DNA of 64,000 nt. Origin: Eucommia ulmoides (Eukaryota > Streptophyta > Magnoliopsida > Garryales > Eucommiaceae). Shown here piece by piece: positions 13,002-24,556 of the stretch. A program made the position numbers and the translations under genes. The notes under the pieces were generated by a model that saw only the letters and a list, made by a program, of their open reading frames with translations, was not told the DNA's origin and ran no database searches. Each line of letters starts with the position of its first letter. Within the stretch, counting starts at the first letter, position 1. The stretch covers positions 14,516,880-14,580,879 of the forward strand of contig CM028336.1 of NCBI GenBank assembly GCA_016647705.1. The letters run 5' to 3'.

Positions 13002-13658
13002 TATAGTGATCCGATTTTTCATGACCGCCACGCGATTTCTCCCTTCGGAGAATTAATGCTAAAATTGAATAACCAATAATTCATTTTATAAATATCTGAG
13101 AAATTTTACAAACTATAACGATAATTATAATTATCGAATCAAGTTTACCACAGTAAATAATAAATACAATTATTATAAATTAAATAAAAATTCAAATAAA
13201 ATTCTAATTTTTGGCGCAGCTCCATTTTTCATCGACTCTAAAATAAAAGTTGTGAGATTGTGAGTCAGCGTTCAGTTGAATTTCAACTCCTTTAATACAT
13301 GTATCTAATTAATACAACAAATAAACACATAGGCAGGTATTACACATAATTTTCATATAATCATAACTATTTTATGCGAACTAACATTTATAATTTAACA
13401 ACAATTATAATGTAAATAATACAATAGAGAGATTAAATACAAATATTAAAAGAGTTATAAATTTTACCTGAAATTCGAGCTAAAATCCAGCCGGAATAAT
13501 TTCTCTCGCTCAAAAAAAAATTCATAATAATATCCTGTAATTTTTCTAATATCTAAGCATATATATTATTATGTGTTCACTTTAATATTGATATCCCACT
13601 AATATGCATGCTAATCAGTGTAGGTATAGAATCATTATTCTTATTCTTATTCTTATTC

Positions 13659-13697
<39 letters not shown>

Positions 13698-14042
13698 GTG
13701 TCCATCACATATATATATTACATCAAATAAGGAAACATATACATATAAGCTTATGTGTTGTGTTCGTTAGATGACAACACATATTATTTTTTTTATTATT
13801 ATTATTTACACAAATCTCCCCTTTAAAATAAATAAATTATTAATTATATTTCAAAATTCTTAAAAGTATATTTTCAATAACAAAATAGTCCCAAAACTTT
13901 TAAAAGTAAATTTAAAATTAACATTTAACCTCAAAAATTATCAAATATTATTTATACCATAAATTTAAAAAATAATCCCAAAAAATTAAATTTATATAAA
14001 ATAATATTTTCAAAATATAAATTTCTCGAGATATTAAAATCT
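13002..14042 (-). mobile_element. Tekay-type LTR, type P, outer left
   Basis: Minus orientation. Its 3' end lies at 13002 (degenerate form of GGGTCGTTACA) and its 5' end near 14042, just after a Tekay-like pol end and polypurine tract (TCTCGAGGACAAAA, then AAGGGGTTAGA). It matches 17363-18381 in opposite orientation, including the AAGCTTATGTGTTG segment and a long trinucleotide repeat. Flanked on the left by TCTGG, which recurs right of 21837. Confidence 0.7.
13632..13695. repeat. (TTATTC)n/(TTA)n microsatellite
   Basis: Compound hexa/trinucleotide repeat inside the type P LTR. The inverted LTR copy carries the matching (ATA)n(AAG)n tract at 17674-17737, so the repeat predates the split of the copies. 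Confidence 0.95.
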
Positions 14043-16494
14043 AACCCCTTATATAAATTTTGTCCTCGAGATTTCGTTCGAAACAGTAATAATTCAGAAT
14101 CGCACCGCACGGTCATGTTAATCACACTTGATTATAAACCAATTGTTCTCTATGTAAGGTCCCGTAACCGAAAGTCGCCATTAATCCACATCCTACCAAA
14201 ATTCATACTACATATCGTCATTTCCGCATTTGCGGTGGCTTATACTTTATTCAATACAACATAACATGGTTCGCTTTGATCGGTAACTCCTATCACAGAT
14301 AACCAATTATCAAAGAATCTTATATTTTTGAACACTTCTATTACGCATTTTGATAAAAATAACAGTAATAATAATATATCATTAAACATCATGGTAGTCT
14401 TACTGAATTGGGCCTATCTCAATTTCAACATGTCTATTACCTCAATAATTTCTCATACTTGGCATGACATTTCAAGTCCATTATCATATCTTATAACTAA
14501 TATTGATCAATTTCATCCAACATTTAAGCCAACCTATTCACAACCAACATTATAACCAATAGATAGCCCAACTTCCTCATGGATTGTCCTGTGGGATTAA
14601 AAATAATCATCTCCAATATTCACTTAAAATTCAAATTATCTCGTAAATTTTTTCATAAATATCAACATAATCCAAACTTCAAATAACGGTTTCTCTGAAA
14701 TATGTCTAAAGACACATAAATACCTCTCAACCATATGAATATGTCTCAAACACATAAATACGTCTTAACCACATAAATATATCTCAAAACACATAAATAT
14801 GTTTCAAACATATAAATACATTTCAAACTACATAAATATGTGTCAAGCATATAAATACGTCTAGAAACACATATATACGTGTCAAACAACAAAAATCAAA
14901 TATGTCTCAAATATATAAATGCGTCTTAATCACATAATTGTGTCTTAAACATAGAAATACATTTTAAACACATAAAAGATATTCCATCTCAAAAATTCAA
15001 TACTCATGTAACATGACGAGTTCAATACTTAAACAAAATATGTGTATATAAAAATATTACATAAAGTTCGCCGAAAGTCTTAACAATTTCCCCATACTCC
15101 GACTCTACCTATTCTTAGTAGTGAATCAATATCTATCTGAATATTTTATCGATGTAATGTCTTCATACTATAAAAATAATTTTTATATATCAAGTATTTT
15201 TTTATTTTATTTTTATCAAAACCCATTTTTAACAAATATTACTACATTGAGAAATACCAAAATTCAACAATATCATAGAACAATCGAATTTAAATCAACA
15301 AATCAACCCACTTTTATATAATAAAATATCATACTTCCTTACTAGCCATATGATCGTTTTACCTCACGATCGAGAGTTATCATATCAACTACCTGCAGGA
15401 CTTTCCTTCCTAACAGGTTTCAACACAATATATTCAACCACCTGCAAGACTTGCCCTCCTACTAGATCACAACACAACGTCCTACAGGACATGCCCTCTT
15501 GTAAGGATCAACAACATCTCACAGGATATGTCTTTCTGACGAGACAACTAAGGCATAGCAGGACAATAAAAATTCACTATCTACCTTTAAAATTTTACTT
15601 GATCAATTTAACATCATAAAATCTGTTCATTTCCATCAACCTTTTTTTTTATTATTATTTTTATTTTTTATTTTTTTTTATTTTTACAATTTAATACGAA
15701 AAATATAAGTTAATAGTTTATATAGAAGACAGTAAATACCTTTAAACCAATATTTTTCAAAAACTTATTCTATGGTCCACAATACTCACCGGGCCAAAAC
15801 TTATCGATACAACAAATAGAAAGTTATCTATTTATGTATAATATATCTAATTTTCATTACATAAATAAGTCTCATAGCACAAATTAATTGTGCTACCAGT
15901 TTTTGGTAACATTGACTCTTTATTTTTTATTTTTATTTTTATTTTTTTTTTGTGGCAAAAAATTATTTTTTAAAGTTTTTATAATTTAATCCCAAATCTT
16001 GGTTCTCCTCAAATCAACATCAACTTTAACAAAGAGAAAAAAAATTTACAAAAATTTATTCTAATTTTTTAGGGGTTATCGCCCATGCATATTTATGTTG
16101 TTAAGTTTAATCACATAATTTCTCTACGAAAAAACTAAACATTATAGACAGAGTGACTATTTAGAGTGTGGTTGCGCATACATATAAACTTAACCAATAT
16201 TTAACTTTGTGGTTAAACTTAACCACACATAAAGACTAGTTATTATAAACTTAACCGAAAATAAGCATTATAGAGGCCCATAGGATTTCTCTACCAAAAG
16301 ACTTAAAAGTAACTTATCTGCCATGTTTAACTATAATATCCACCCACAATGTTTTTTTATCCACGTCAACTCCGCCTCGATGTTTCACCGTTTACCACAC
16401 TCTCGAAAGTTTTAATCATCATTCAAAATTACCCCTATCTTTTGAATAAATAACTAAGCCTAGGGTGGTCGTAACCTATACTCCGATACCACTT
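14043..16494 (-). mobile_element. Internal part of left Tekay-type element, with a further LTR-like segment
   Basis: The right end (about 16460-16494, minus strand) holds a primer site TGGTATCGGAG next to the LTR end. The left end (14043-14152) holds a Tekay-like 3' pol end. Most of the rest, from TGTAAGGTCCCGTAACC at about 14153 to about 16100, resembles another Tekay-type LTR: it shares the CCTCACGATCG(A/G)GAGTT motif (15360) with the solo LTR at 37964-40678. Little of any gag-pol can be recognised. Broken fossil. Confidence 0.5.
14695..14985. repeat. About 20-bp degenerate minisatellite
   Basis: A dozen or so imperfect units built on CACATAAATACGTCTCAAA, head to tail. It lies inside the LTR-like segment. 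No coding value is seen. Confidence 0.7.
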
Positions 16495-16892
16495 TGTAAT
16501 GACCCGGTTTTCCAGGACTATCACTCAATTTCTCCCATTTTACGGAGAAATATTGGTAGAACACAAACCACGCTACCACCACACTTCTGCTTCGCCACTT
16601 TGATAAAATTAATAATAATATATTCTTCCAACACAAAATTCAACGATTAAATATCACCAACTATTTCATAGCAAAACTACAAAATTCAAATACTTTCTGA
16701 TCAACATCTGTCCTGATTGCCCCAAACTGTCACACCACTCCCTGACTCTATCTAACGCCAGTAGTGAGCTTGTCTCTAACTCGAGTACCTGAGATAAAAT
16801 ATTTTATCGATGTACTGTTTTTGTAATATAAAAATAATTTATGGATCAAGTATAATTATCAAAAATCACTTTTCAAATTAATTTTTTTCCCC

Positions 16893-16943
<51 letters not shown>

Positions 16944-17182
16944 CATTATATACCTTATATAAAAATAAAAATAAAAATAAATAATGAGACTTACCTTCTT
17001 TAGGTTTGAAGAAAGGCTTGAAGAAACATTATGATACAAAAGAAACTAATGAGAAAGAGAGTGTGCAAAGTGGTAAAAGAGAAAGAGTAAAATAGTTAAC
17101 AAAAAGTAGATAAAATCGTTTGTTTATTTTTTTGCTTAATCACCCATGAGGATTCTTTGGAAAGGACATGTGTGTCCTTGTC

Positions 17183-17240
<58 letters not shown>

Positions 17241-17362
17241 CTATTTACACTAACTACCCTTTAAAATAACAAAAGTATTAACTATACCTTAAAATTATAT
17301 TTTAAATAACACAACAGACCCTATTATTTTTAAAATATTCTAAAATACGAATAAAAATACAC
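16495..17362 (-). mobile_element. Tekay-type LTR, type Q, inner left (5' LTR)
   Basis: Minus orientation: its 3' end is at 16495 (CCGGGTCATTACA on the minus strand), followed by a primer site. It matches the right-hand LTR 20122-21837 in opposite orientation, including TTTCTTCAAACCTAAAGAAG. It meets a type P LTR head to head at about 17362/17363. It contains an (AT)n tract at 16898-16940 and another at 17186-17237. Confidence 0.7.
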
Positions 17363-17699
17363 ATGAAAAATTTATTTTATATAAATTTAATATTTTTGGG
17401 ATTATTTTGTAAATTTATGGTATAAATAATATTTGATAATTTTTGGGGTTAAATTTTAATTTTAAATTGACTTTTAAAAGTTTTAGGACTATTGTATTAT
17501 TGAAAATGTACTTTTAAGATTTTTGCGAGATAATTAATATTTTTTTATTTTAAGAGCGAGATTTGTGTAAATAATAAAAAAAAAAATATGTGTTATCATC
17601 TAACGAAGACAACGCATAAGCTTATACATATGTGTGTCCTTATTTGAACTAATATATACATGTGATGAACACGTATAATAATAATAATAATAATAATAA

Positions 17700-17730
<31 letters not shown>

Positions 17731-18381
17731 AAGAAGAATGATTTTATACCAACATTGATCAGCATGCATATTAGTGGGATATCAACATTAAAGTGAACAC
17801 TTAATAATATATACGCTTAGATATTAGAAAAGTTACAGGATATTATTATGAATGTTTATTTTTGAGCGAGAGAAATTATTTCGGTTGGGTTTTGGCTCGG
17901 ATTTCAAGTACAATTTATAACTCTTTTAATATTTGTATTTAATCTCTCTATTGTATGATTTACGTTATTATTGTTGTTAAATTATAATTGTTAGTTCACA
18001 TAAAATAATAATGATTAAGTGAAAACTATATGTGATATTTGCTTATATGTTTACTTGTAGTATTAATTAGATACACGTCTTAGAGGAATTGAAATTCTAC
18101 TGAGCGTGGGCTCACAACCCTATAATTTTTATTTCAGGGTCGATGAAAAATGGAGTTGCGCCATAAATTATAATTTTATTTAAATTTCTATTTAATTTGT
18201 AATAATTATATTTATTATTTACTGTTGTAAAATTGATTAGATGAATCGATAATTATAATTATTACCGTAGTTTATAAAATTTCTCAGATATTTATAAAAT
18301 GAATTATTGATTATTCAGTTTTAGTATTAATTCTCCAAATGGAAAAACCACGTAGCAGACCTAAAAAACCGAGTCGTTACA
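17363..18381 (+). mobile_element. Tekay-type LTR, type P, inner right (5' LTR)
   Basis: Plus orientation, ending CGAGTCGTTACA at 18381 and followed by AAGTAGTATCAGAG, a primer site for initiator tRNA-Met. It is the inverted partner of 13002-14042. The (ATA)n(AAG)n tract lies at 17674-17737. Confidence 0.7.
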
Positions 18382-18388
18382 AAGTAGT

Positions 18389-19824
18389 TGATAGGTATAA
18401 TTTATCTATCTATTTTCAAACCAAACTTGTTAGTTTTCAGGTATGTTTATTGTGTTTTATTACGTTTTAATACGTTTTTATGTATTTTTATATAAATCAG
18501 GTGTGTAGGGTGAAAAGGTATGAAAACGGAACATAAAAGATCAAATTGGATCAAGGACGATGGAGGAACAGTGGGAAAACAAGCATAAGGGCAAAATTCA
18601 GAATTGCAGCCCACCGCCGCGGCAGTCAAGATGCAGAGAAGAGCTTAAATTGCTGAAAATCCACTGCCGCAGTGGTCAGATCCACCGCCGCAATGGTAAA
18701 ACAACAGAAAGGTCTCTGATCCCATCGCCATGTCCACCGCTGAGGCCGTGACCAGCTGACATACCCACCGTCGAGGCTGTGAAATCCACCGCCCCGGCGG
18801 TCACTCTGCACACAGTTTAAATATTTATTTAGATATTTTGGCTCCCTATTTATTCCCCCCTCCTCTATATTCGGCAAATGAGAGCCGATTAGAGACCTCT
18901 TAGGGTTCCTAAAATTTTGAGAGTGTTTTGAGGAGTGCTCAACCAAATCCGAAGGAGAAAAACACATTGCAAAGAAAGAGAAGCGATCGTTAAACAATTT
19001 TAGCGGCAAATCTTCGGACTACAGCTAAGTTCTTCCATTTCTCTCTTTATTTTCTTAAGTTCAGTAGTTTGTTGAGCATGTTTAGCTCTATTCTTATTGT
19101 ATAAATGGTTATGGCCATGAGCTAAACGGATTTTATCTAGGGATTAATATATTTTATGAAATCGTTATTTGTTTGAGTTGTGTTTCGTTAATGGTTGCTC
19201 TTAGCTATTCGATTGTGTTTACCAATATTCTTTGATTATATGTTTATTTAGATATATAGAGAATACGGGGTTTGACACTTGGGAGAGGTAACCCCGAATT
19301 CGGACTAGGAAAAACACAATACGACAATCTAATAACCCGGGAGGGAGTTAGAAAGTGTGCAATCAATGACGTTGGGGCGAGACTCAAGTGACTTAGTGTC
19401 GTTAAAACGTTGAGGAGGATTTCTTCGTTGACGTGAAGTCGCATATTCACTCATCTTACATTCGGGAGAGATGGCGAGTGAGTTTACGATACAGAGATTC
19501 TCAGATAGGTTGAACGTCGTTATTGTAAACTAAACGAGACCAAACACGTTTTTTATAAACGAAGTTAATCCTTAGATAATCTTTTCCCCTAAACATCTCA
19601 ATATAGTATAATTGTTTAATTAGTTTAATTAATTTAGTATTAGTATTAATTAATAATAAACTCATTTTATATCGTCTAAATAAAGTTAGGTTATAACAAT
19701 CGCGGTACTCAATAATAATCTCAACTAATCCCTCTGGATACGACAACCCCTAATCCTTCCTATCTATACTAAAACTTAACCCGTAGGCTTGCGGTGAAAG
19801 TGACGGCGTAATATTCCGCCACCA
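18389..19824 (+). mobile_element. Athila-like solo LTR
   Basis: A 1,436-bp LTR running TGATAGGTATAATTT...CCGCCACCA, flanked on both sides by an exact 5-bp duplication GTAGT (18384-18388 and 19825-19829). No internal region is attached, so this is a solo LTR left by LTR-LTR recombination. It inserted in the primer-site region of the Tekay-type element. It belongs to the family of 54669-60147 but lies in the opposite orientation. Confidence 0.9.
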
Positions 19825-20121
19825 GTAGTATCAGAGTTTAGGTTATAGGTTTTGTAAACTTGGTGTTAGTGTTGTGTCAGTAGTAGACCATAGGATAGAT
19901 CGTTGAATTGAGAGGCCAGTTTAGAAGTAAGTTCGGAAACATGTTACTTAAGTCGAGAGTAGTACATATGTATTAGGCACTGTATTAGATTCATTGGTGT
20001 TCATATTACCTAATTAATAGGTAATATAGGTGCTCTATATATTATTATTGACATTTTATGCATCATTTGTTTATTTAATGTAATTGAATTTCGGTACGAA
20101 ATTCCTTTTTGGGAGGAAGGG
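19825..20121 (+). mobile_element. Reduced internal region of right Tekay-type element
   Basis: Starts with the rest of a primer site (GTAGTATCAGAG) and ends with a Tekay-like 3' pol end and polypurine tract (CGGTACGAAATTCC, GGGAGGAAGGG). Only about 300 bp lies between, with no coding domain. It is a strongly reduced, non-autonomous or eroded element. Confidence 0.6.
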
Positions 20122-21837
20122 TTATAAGACTCGATGTTTTGTATGTGTATTTTTATTTGCATTTTAGAATATTTGCCTATTGTGTTATTTAAAATATAAT
20201 TTTAAAAATTTTAAGGTATAGTTAATACTTTTGTTATTTAAAGGGTAGTTAGTGTAAATAGTTAATAAATATATTAAATTATATATATATATATATATGA
20301 TGACAAAGACACACATGTCTTTTCCAAAGAATCCTCATTGGGTGATTAAGCAAAAAAATAAACAAACGATTCTATTTAGTTTTTGTTAACTATTTTACTC
20401 TCTCTTTTACCATTTTGCACACTCTCTCTCTCATTAGTTTCTTTTATATCATAATGTTTCTTCAAGCCTTTCTTCAAACCTAAAGAAGGTAAGTCTCATT
20501 ATTTTCTATTTTTATTTTTTATATAAGTTATATAATGAATTTTATATATATATATATTGAATTTAAAATTTAAATTGCGAAGATTTTCAATTTAAGGGAA
20601 AAACAATTAATTATAAATTTTATTATAATGATATTTTTAGTATTCCATTAACTAGTAATATTGTTAATATTTTTATTTACAGTAAAATTAATATTGGGTT
20701 GAAAACATAGAATGTTTAATTTTAATAAATTTTGTATAATTAATAAAATTGGGAATAGGAAAAATTGCATGTAGTATCATGTATTTCATTACATATTAGA
20801 TTTATTTAGTTAAATTCTTAATTTATGCCCTATCGTTGTTAGGATCATAGGCAACGTCGACACCGTCAGTGTTACGACGTTAGCCTAAATATCGTGGTAA
20901 ATATTTTGTCTTCTATGTAAATTGCCTAATTATATTTTCGTACAAAAATGTAAAAAGAAAAGGTTAATGAAAATTTTGATTATTTTATAACGTTAAATGG
21001 ATCAAGTAAATGGTTAAATTTGGAAAGTGGTTTCTATTATTATACCTATATGCCATAGTGTGATCCTAACAAAAGGGCATATCTTGCAAGATATTGTTAA
21101 TCCCAACAGGAGGGCAAATCCTACAAGTGATTATTGTTATTGTTGTTGTTATTGTTGACGATGATTATCATCATCATGATATGGTAGTTTATACCACGCG
21201 TTGACTTCTACCATTGGAGATATTGAATGGTCTTGACATTGATGGCAACCTTAGATTATGTAGTTGTACAGGTTACAACACCATTACAACTCCTGATCGT
21301 GAGGTGAAATGATCTTATGGTTAGTATAGAAATATGTGTGCAGTATTTTATTACATATCAAAATAATTTGATTGGTTAATTTAAATGCATTTATTCTATT
21401 GGGATGATAGCTGTGCAATTTTATTTCAGCTCAGTGTACAATCTTTATATTATGTTTTGAAAAGTGGTGTTTGATAATTATACTTAATCCATAAATTATT
21501 TTTATATTACAAAGATAGTACACCGATAAAATATTTTATTTCAAGTACTTGAATTAAAGACGGTCCACTATTGGTGTTAGATAAAGTCAGGGAGTGGTAT
21601 GACAATTTGGGGTAGTCAAGACAGATATTGATCAAGAAGTGTTTGAATTTTGTAGTTTTGTTATGGAATAATTGGTGATATTTAATCGTTGAATTTTGTG
21701 TTGAAAAAATGCATTATTATTAATTTTATCAAAGTGGCGCAGCGAAAGCATGGCGGTAAAGTGATTTGTGTTCCACCAATATTTTTTCGTAGAAAGGAAG
21801 AAACCGAATGGTGGCTTTAGGAAACCGGGTCGTTACA
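20122..21837 (+). mobile_element. Tekay-type LTR, type Q, outer right (3' LTR)
   Basis: Starts TTATAAGACTCGATG after the polypurine tract and ends GGGTCGTTACA at 21837, followed by TCTGG (21838-21842). A CT-rich start region (GCACACTCTCTCTCTC, about 20418-20433) and a leader with AAAGAAGGTAAGT follow a TATA-rich tract. It is inverted relative to 16495-17362 and longer than it. Confidence 0.7.
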
Positions 21838-22402
21838 TCTGGTCTACCCACATAGAATTGTAGAAGGTATAGGCGGGAGAGAGACAGAGGGGGGGTGGAA
21901 GTGAAAAAGAAAAAAATAATAAAAAGAAGGGTACTTTTGTCTTATTTGTAAAATGTTAGGGTTAATTTTAGAAACTAAAATATACGGTTGATTGTCAAAG
22001 GGTATAATCGGCAATTACTTTATAAATTTAATGATAAAGTGATATTATTATGTGGGAGGTCTCATGTCATTTTTATACTAAATGAGATATCGGTGGAACG
22101 TTAAAAAAAGACAGGGAATGTCTAAGTTGTTACCACATCGATAATTTGATTCGTAGTATGTATAGTTTTTACTTTACAATTTTTACTTTAAATATTTTCA
22201 TTGCTCATGACGGCAATGATTAACAGAGTGAGCGAAAATATTATTTTCTTGCCACCAAATATATTATGAAATGATTGAGTTTTTATGCCATATAATCAAG
22301 TAATTATTGTAGAAATTTTTTTAAGTGTTAATGAAAAGTTGTAACTATTGATATAAATTATAAGTAAGAAAAATTGAAAAATATTAATGTTATGCACCCT
22401 AA

Positions 22403-23443
22403 CGGCATGTTTGATTGGATGGAATCAGGGGCGGAATGGAATCGCATTCCGCTCTCGATTCCTATTTCGTTGTTTGGTTCTCCAATTGAATCACTTTTGT
22501 GATTCCATTGGAATGAAATAGGGTGGAATAAGATTCCATTTGAGATGGGGTGGAATGGGATTCCAACCCAATGGAATGAACATCCTAAATTACATAATAA
22601 CCCTTATATTTAAGCCCTTGAAAATTGAGAACAAAAATTAAAAATTAAGGACAGAAACAAAAATTCGAAAACATAAATAAAAATTAGAGAACAAAAAATT
22701 AGGAATAGAAACAGAAATTGAGAACAAAAAATTAAGAACAGAAACAGAAAATTGAGAACATAAATATAAAATTAGAGAATATAACATTAAGAACGGAAAC
22801 TGAAAATTGAGAACAAAAAATGAAAATTAAGAACAAAAACAGAAAATTGAGAACATAAACTAAAAATTGAGAACAAAAACAAAAATTTAGATAACAGAAA
22901 ATTGAGAATGGAAACTGAAAATTAAGAACAAAAACAAAAAAATGAGAACAGAAATAAAAAATTGAGAACATAAACTGAAAATTAAGAATAAAAACAAAAA
23001 AATTGAGAACTGAAACTGAAAATTGCGAACAGAAACATAAATTAGAGAATAAAAACTGAAAATAGAGAACATAAACATAAATTAGAGAATAGAAACTTAA
23101 AATTGAATGGAATAGTGAAATATAATAAAATGAAGGAAGGAATGAAATAGTGAAATATAATAATTTTTTTTAATAAGGGCATAATGAGAATTTTATTATA
23201 TTTTATTTCATTCCTTCACTCTTTTCATACTAACTAAATAAGATAATGGAATAATAATTTCATAAGGGTATAATGAAAATTTTACTATATTTCACTATTT
23301 TATTCCTTCTCTCATTCCATACTAACCAAACAAGATAATGTAATAGCGATTCCATTGATAATTCCATTCCATTCATTTTCTCATTCCATTACTTCTTCAA
23401 TTCCATTCCACCCTCATTCCATTCCGTCCAACCAAACGAGTCG
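22403..23443. mobile_element. PIF/Harbinger-type MITE
   Basis: Its 1,041 bp are bounded by imperfect inverted repeats, CGGCATGTTTGATTGGATGG on the left and, reversed, CGACTCGTTTGGTTGGACGG on the right. The flanks carry an exact TAA target duplication (22400-22402 and 23444-23446). These are the signature ends and TWA target of Harbinger/Tourist elements. No transposase is present. The middle is an AT-rich minisatellite. Confidence 0.8.
22620..23110. repeat. Minisatellite inside the MITE
   Basis: Irregular head-to-tail units around AAAATTGAGAACAGAAAC, about 18-25 bp each, over nearly 500 bp. The minus strand stays open because of the repeat and yields a Phe/Ser/Cys-rich string, which I take as chance. 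Confidence 0.85.
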
Positions 23444-23446
23444 TAA

Positions 23447-24556
23447 GTACACATGAGACGAAAAATAAAGACTATATAAACAAACATTTTTGAACTGCAA
23501 ATAAAATCTTCCCCTCTCACCCCCAAAGAAGGACCATCTCCTCATATGAAAATAGAAATCGACAACCAATTAATTGAATTCTTTTTTTTCCAACGGATAA
23601 TTCCACAACTGAGGATTCATTAACATATTCAGTTTCTCCCAAATTTGAGCCAAAATGATAATTTCAGCACAATGGTCGATCTTCTATCTCGTTCTATGCC
23701 TCCTTGTGATTCTTCTCTTTTGCTTTGCCTCTACCTTGACTTAGAGTTAGTTGACATGCCACTTTCCACATCCGATAACACTACCACCAAAACCATAATT
23801 AGATTTGTTTTCCATACATTTTAATATTTCTGTTTCTCTATTTGTACTTCCAATAATGAGATGAAAATTATATATATTTGTTCTAGAAAACTCAGAGAAT
23901 AAAAATATATTTGGTAACAATAATTCTGTCAAGATTGCTTTATAATGAATCTTCAATTATAATATTGTTTCTCATATTTTTTAATGCTACTTTAAATATA
24001 AACAATAGACTTAAATGTTTCTTTTAAGCCATCCATTTTTATTTTTATTTTGTAAATTATAACAAAATTTTAAAACACATTTACAAGATTAATTACAACT
24101 AAAAATAATAATAAAAAAAATATACCATTTTATTTCTCTTACCTTAAATTGATGAATAGAAAGAAAGAAAAAAACCACTTCTCCATATTTCAGCCTGAAT
24201 AATTTACAAATTCTGAACTTGAATAAATTGAGAAGAAATATTTTTTTCCCTCAAAATCCCAATAATTTTGGAAATATTTTGTTCTTATATTTAAAAATTC
24301 TAAAAACATGAAATAATATAAAAATAATTAAAATTGGGAGCAGAAACACTAAACAAACATGACATACTGAGTCGAAACATATTTGTTCTCCATTTAAATA
24401 GTCAACACTCCGGAATGTGGCATAACGTATTTATGGCACAAGCAAAATCATCCCCCAATATCGAGCGCATAACCATAAAAGGAAACATATCGAACGCATC
24501 CCCATATCTTTTCTTCCTCTCTTTAAAGAATAGCTACACTTCGTTTTTTCCCCTCT
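23447..24556. other. 3' flank of the MATE gene
   Basis: AT-rich sequence downstream of the stop codon. It must hold the 3' UTR and poly(A) site; minus-strand AATAAA-like hexamers occur near 24127 but I cannot choose one. No further gene is seen. Confidence 0.4.

Larger units (their letters stand above)
12123..22137. mobile_element. MULE (Mutator-like), interrupted by a Ty3 complex
   Basis: The ends are inverted repeats: left 12123 onward (TTAGATACTACCTGATA, then TTCCACCGATATCCCAT) and right, reversed, from 22137 (TTAGACATTCCCTGTC, then TTCCACCGATATCTCAT). The similarity fades inward over about 250 bp and includes a CT-rich segment on each side. The flanks carry a 9-bp near-duplication, TCAATAATT (12114-12122) and TCGATAATT (22138-22146), the length typical of Mutator elements. 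Without the inserted complex (13002-21837) the MULE is only about 1.2 kb and has no transposase, so it is non-autonomous. Its left arm holds a 36-bp minisatellite. Confidence 0.7.

Noticed and set aside
15121-15619. Plus-strand open frames in the Tekay-type complex
   Set aside because: The segment shares noncoding LTR motifs with 38560-38620, so it is LTR sequence.
22732-23078. Minus-strand Phe/Cys/Ser-rich open frames
   Set aside because: They are read through a minisatellite of a MITE; the open frame follows from the repeat.
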